Shown: in pieces, positions 6,313 to 6,879 of the stretch
How positions within the stretch are numbered: the stretch's first letter is position 1
Layout: each line of letters begins with the position of its first letter
From: DATGKD01 sp035294855
GTDB lineage: Bacteria; Actinomycetota; Acidimicrobiia; Acidimicrobiales; UBA8190
DNA: 6,879 nucleotides
Direction of reading: 5' to 3'
Assembly (NCBI GenBank): GCA_035294855.1
Contig: DATGKD010000178.1
Span: forward strand, 1-6,879
Position numbers and translations under genes: made by a program
Notes under the pieces: generated by a model
Database searches by the model: none
Seen by the model: only the letters and a program-made list of their open reading frames with translations
Told to the model about the DNA's origin: nothing

Positions 6313-6342
6313 CGACCGCCGACTACCGCGAGTGGGCGGTCG
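6313..6342 (+). terminator. Possible weak stem-loop after the regulator gene
   Basis: CGACCGCC (6313-6320) and GGCGGTCG (6335-6342) can form an 8-bp stem with a 14-nt loop, starting 20 nt after the regulator stop. There is no T-run, and the right arm lies in the coding end of the opposing gene, so it may be chance in GC-rich DNA. If real it could help stop transcription between the two convergent genes. Confidence 0.22.
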
Positions 6343-6796
6343 AGGCGGTGGTTGCCGTCGTTGAGGTCGCCGTCGTGGAGGTCGCCTGGGTCGGGGGCGA
6401 CGACGTCGTGGATGTCGACGTCGTTGTCGGGCCGCCGAACGCGGACCCCGCCGGGGCGCCGATGGCAGGCGCGGGGCCGGTCGCCGGAGCCGGGGCGCGG
6501 GTCGTCGTGGGTGCACCGCTCGCGCCGGACGACACGCGGGAGGGCGTCGTGGAACCCGTCGGCGTCACGCTGGCACTGCCAGAACCGGCTGCGGCGGTCA
6601 CGGGCTTCGGCCCCGAGGCGTCCGACGACGTCGTCGCCGGCGTCGTGGAGGTCGGACGCGAAGTGCGCACCGGGGTGCTTCCGCCCGAGGACGCCACGAG
6701 CCCGACCACGACCCCGACGCCGGCGAGTGCCGCTAGCGCGATCGTGAGCGCCGTCCGCCCACGCACCGCGGACCACAGCCCCCGTGGGCGCATCAT
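6323..6796 (-). CDS. Small membrane-anchored protein with Ser/Thr/Pro/Ala-rich extracytoplasmic tail, function unknown
   Basis: A 157-residue product from ATG 6794-6796 (a second ATG follows directly). A short basic N-terminus (RPRGLWSAVRGR, about 3-14) precedes one hydrophobic helix at about 15-35, giving an uncleaved signal anchor or signal peptide. There is no lipobox cysteine. The rest is low-complexity Thr/Ser/Pro/Ala/Gly sequence ending in ATSTT repeats, with no domain I recognise. It looks like an extracytoplasmic linker or wall-spanning tail, possibly glycosylated as such tails often are. No ribosome site is visible, but TACGCT lies at -13 to -8 from the start, fitting leaderless transcription. 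The frame stays open upstream to the window edge, but that part has no signal-like character. Convergent with the regulator (29-bp gap). Supported by the basic-helix-tail layout, but low complexity makes gene calls less certain. Confidence 0.62.
   Translation of the reverse strand: MMRPRGLWSAVRGRTALTIALAALAGVGVVVGLVASSGGSTPVRTSRPTSTTPATTSSDASGPKPVTAAAGSGSASVTPTGSTTPSRVSSGASGAPTTTRAPAPATGPAPAIGAPAGSAFGGPTTTSTSTTSSPPTQATSTTATSTTATTASTAHSR
6354..6383 (-). repeat. Two tandem 15-bp units encoding ATSTT repeats
   Basis: 6354-6368 and 6369-6383 are adjacent copies that differ at one base and encode two ATSTT units in the tail of the small anchored protein. A 14-bp match to part of this unit recurs at 6641-6654 in the same gene. 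Such repeats can expand or contract by slippage. Confidence 0.7.
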
Positions 6797-6803
6797 GGCG
6801 TCA

Positions 6804-6809
6804 AGCGTA
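6804..6809 (-). promoter_or_regulatory. Candidate -10 box for a leaderless transcript of the small anchored protein gene
   Basis: TACGCT on the minus strand fits the actinobacterial TANNNT pattern, and its position (-13 to -8) would start the RNA at or next to the A of ATG 6796. No matching -35 is evident. The remaining upstream bases to the window end show no other feature. Confidence 0.35.
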
Positions 6810-6879
6810 GGTCCCGCACCCACGCGTGCCCCGGCATTCGATCGACGGCACCTCGTGTGGGCGCGCCGGATGCTCACCG

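Noticed and set aside
5784..6776. Minus-strand frame of 330 codons covering the regulator and the small anchored protein gene
   Set aside because: Asp/His/Arg-rich without domains, antisense to a clear Lrp/AsnC gene.
5787..6849. CGATCGAT-like palindromes in intergenic DNA (2976-2983, 5787-5794, 6839-6846; the last two share 11 bp) as a common operator
   Set aside because: The same CGATCG core also occurs inside the stress protein, permease and regulator coding regions, so it seems a frequent word in this genome rather than a specific site.
1..6879. CRISPR array, insertion sequence, tRNA/rRNA or phage/defence genes
   Set aside because: Scanned for direct repeat arrays, terminal inverted repeats, transposase or integrase motifs and RNA genes; none seen. 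All large genes are metabolic, transport or regulatory.

Overview
The window is GC-rich DNA with high third-position GC, tightly packed genes, GTG starts and several starts without a clear Shine-Dalgarno site. This looks actinobacterial. The mix of genes recalls polyamine/amine-catabolism clusters of Streptomyces and Acidimicrobiia, but lineage is an inference from style and gene families; there is no rRNA or other marker in the window.

Layout. On the minus strand, from about 2920 down to 1, lies a probable three-gene operon: an APC-superfamily amino acid/amine permease (2799-1186), a single-domain universal stress protein (1173-748) and an NAD(P)-dependent aldehyde dehydrogenase (710 to the window edge, C-terminal half missing). 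Divergent from it on the plus strand is a class III PLP-dependent aminotransferase of the glutamate-1-semialdehyde-aminomutase-like type (3047-4468). It converges, with only 11 bp between stop codons, on a minus-strand FAD-dependent amine oxidoreductase of the DAO/PuuB-like family (5787-4480). That gene is divergent, across only 29 bp, from a plus-strand Lrp/AsnC regulator (5817-6293). The last gene (6796-6323, minus) encodes a small membrane-anchored protein with a Ser/Thr/Pro/Ala-rich tail. It is probably unrelated to the cluster.

How it works together (inference). The permease would import an amine such as putrescine, a related diamine or an omega-amino acid. The oxidoreductase and/or the aminotransferase would convert its amino group to an aldehyde, and the aldehyde dehydrogenase would oxidise that to the acid (for putrescine, toward GABA). 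The Lrp/AsnC protein is the likely local regulator. No gamma-glutamylputrescine synthetase or hydrolase is visible, so the glutamylated route cannot be claimed from this window.

The main non-coding interest is the 247-bp divergent region 2800-3046. It is AT-rich in its core compared with its surroundings. It holds a perfect 6-5-6 dyad (2919-2935) overlapping a candidate permease -10 box, a candidate aminotransferase -10 box (2960-2965), and a 14-bp stem-loop (2823-2857) in the permease leader that pairs fully only as minus-strand RNA. No CRISPR array, transposon, tRNA or rRNA was seen. The window reads as a metabolic gene cluster with some uncharacterised regulatory features, not as a defence or mobile system.
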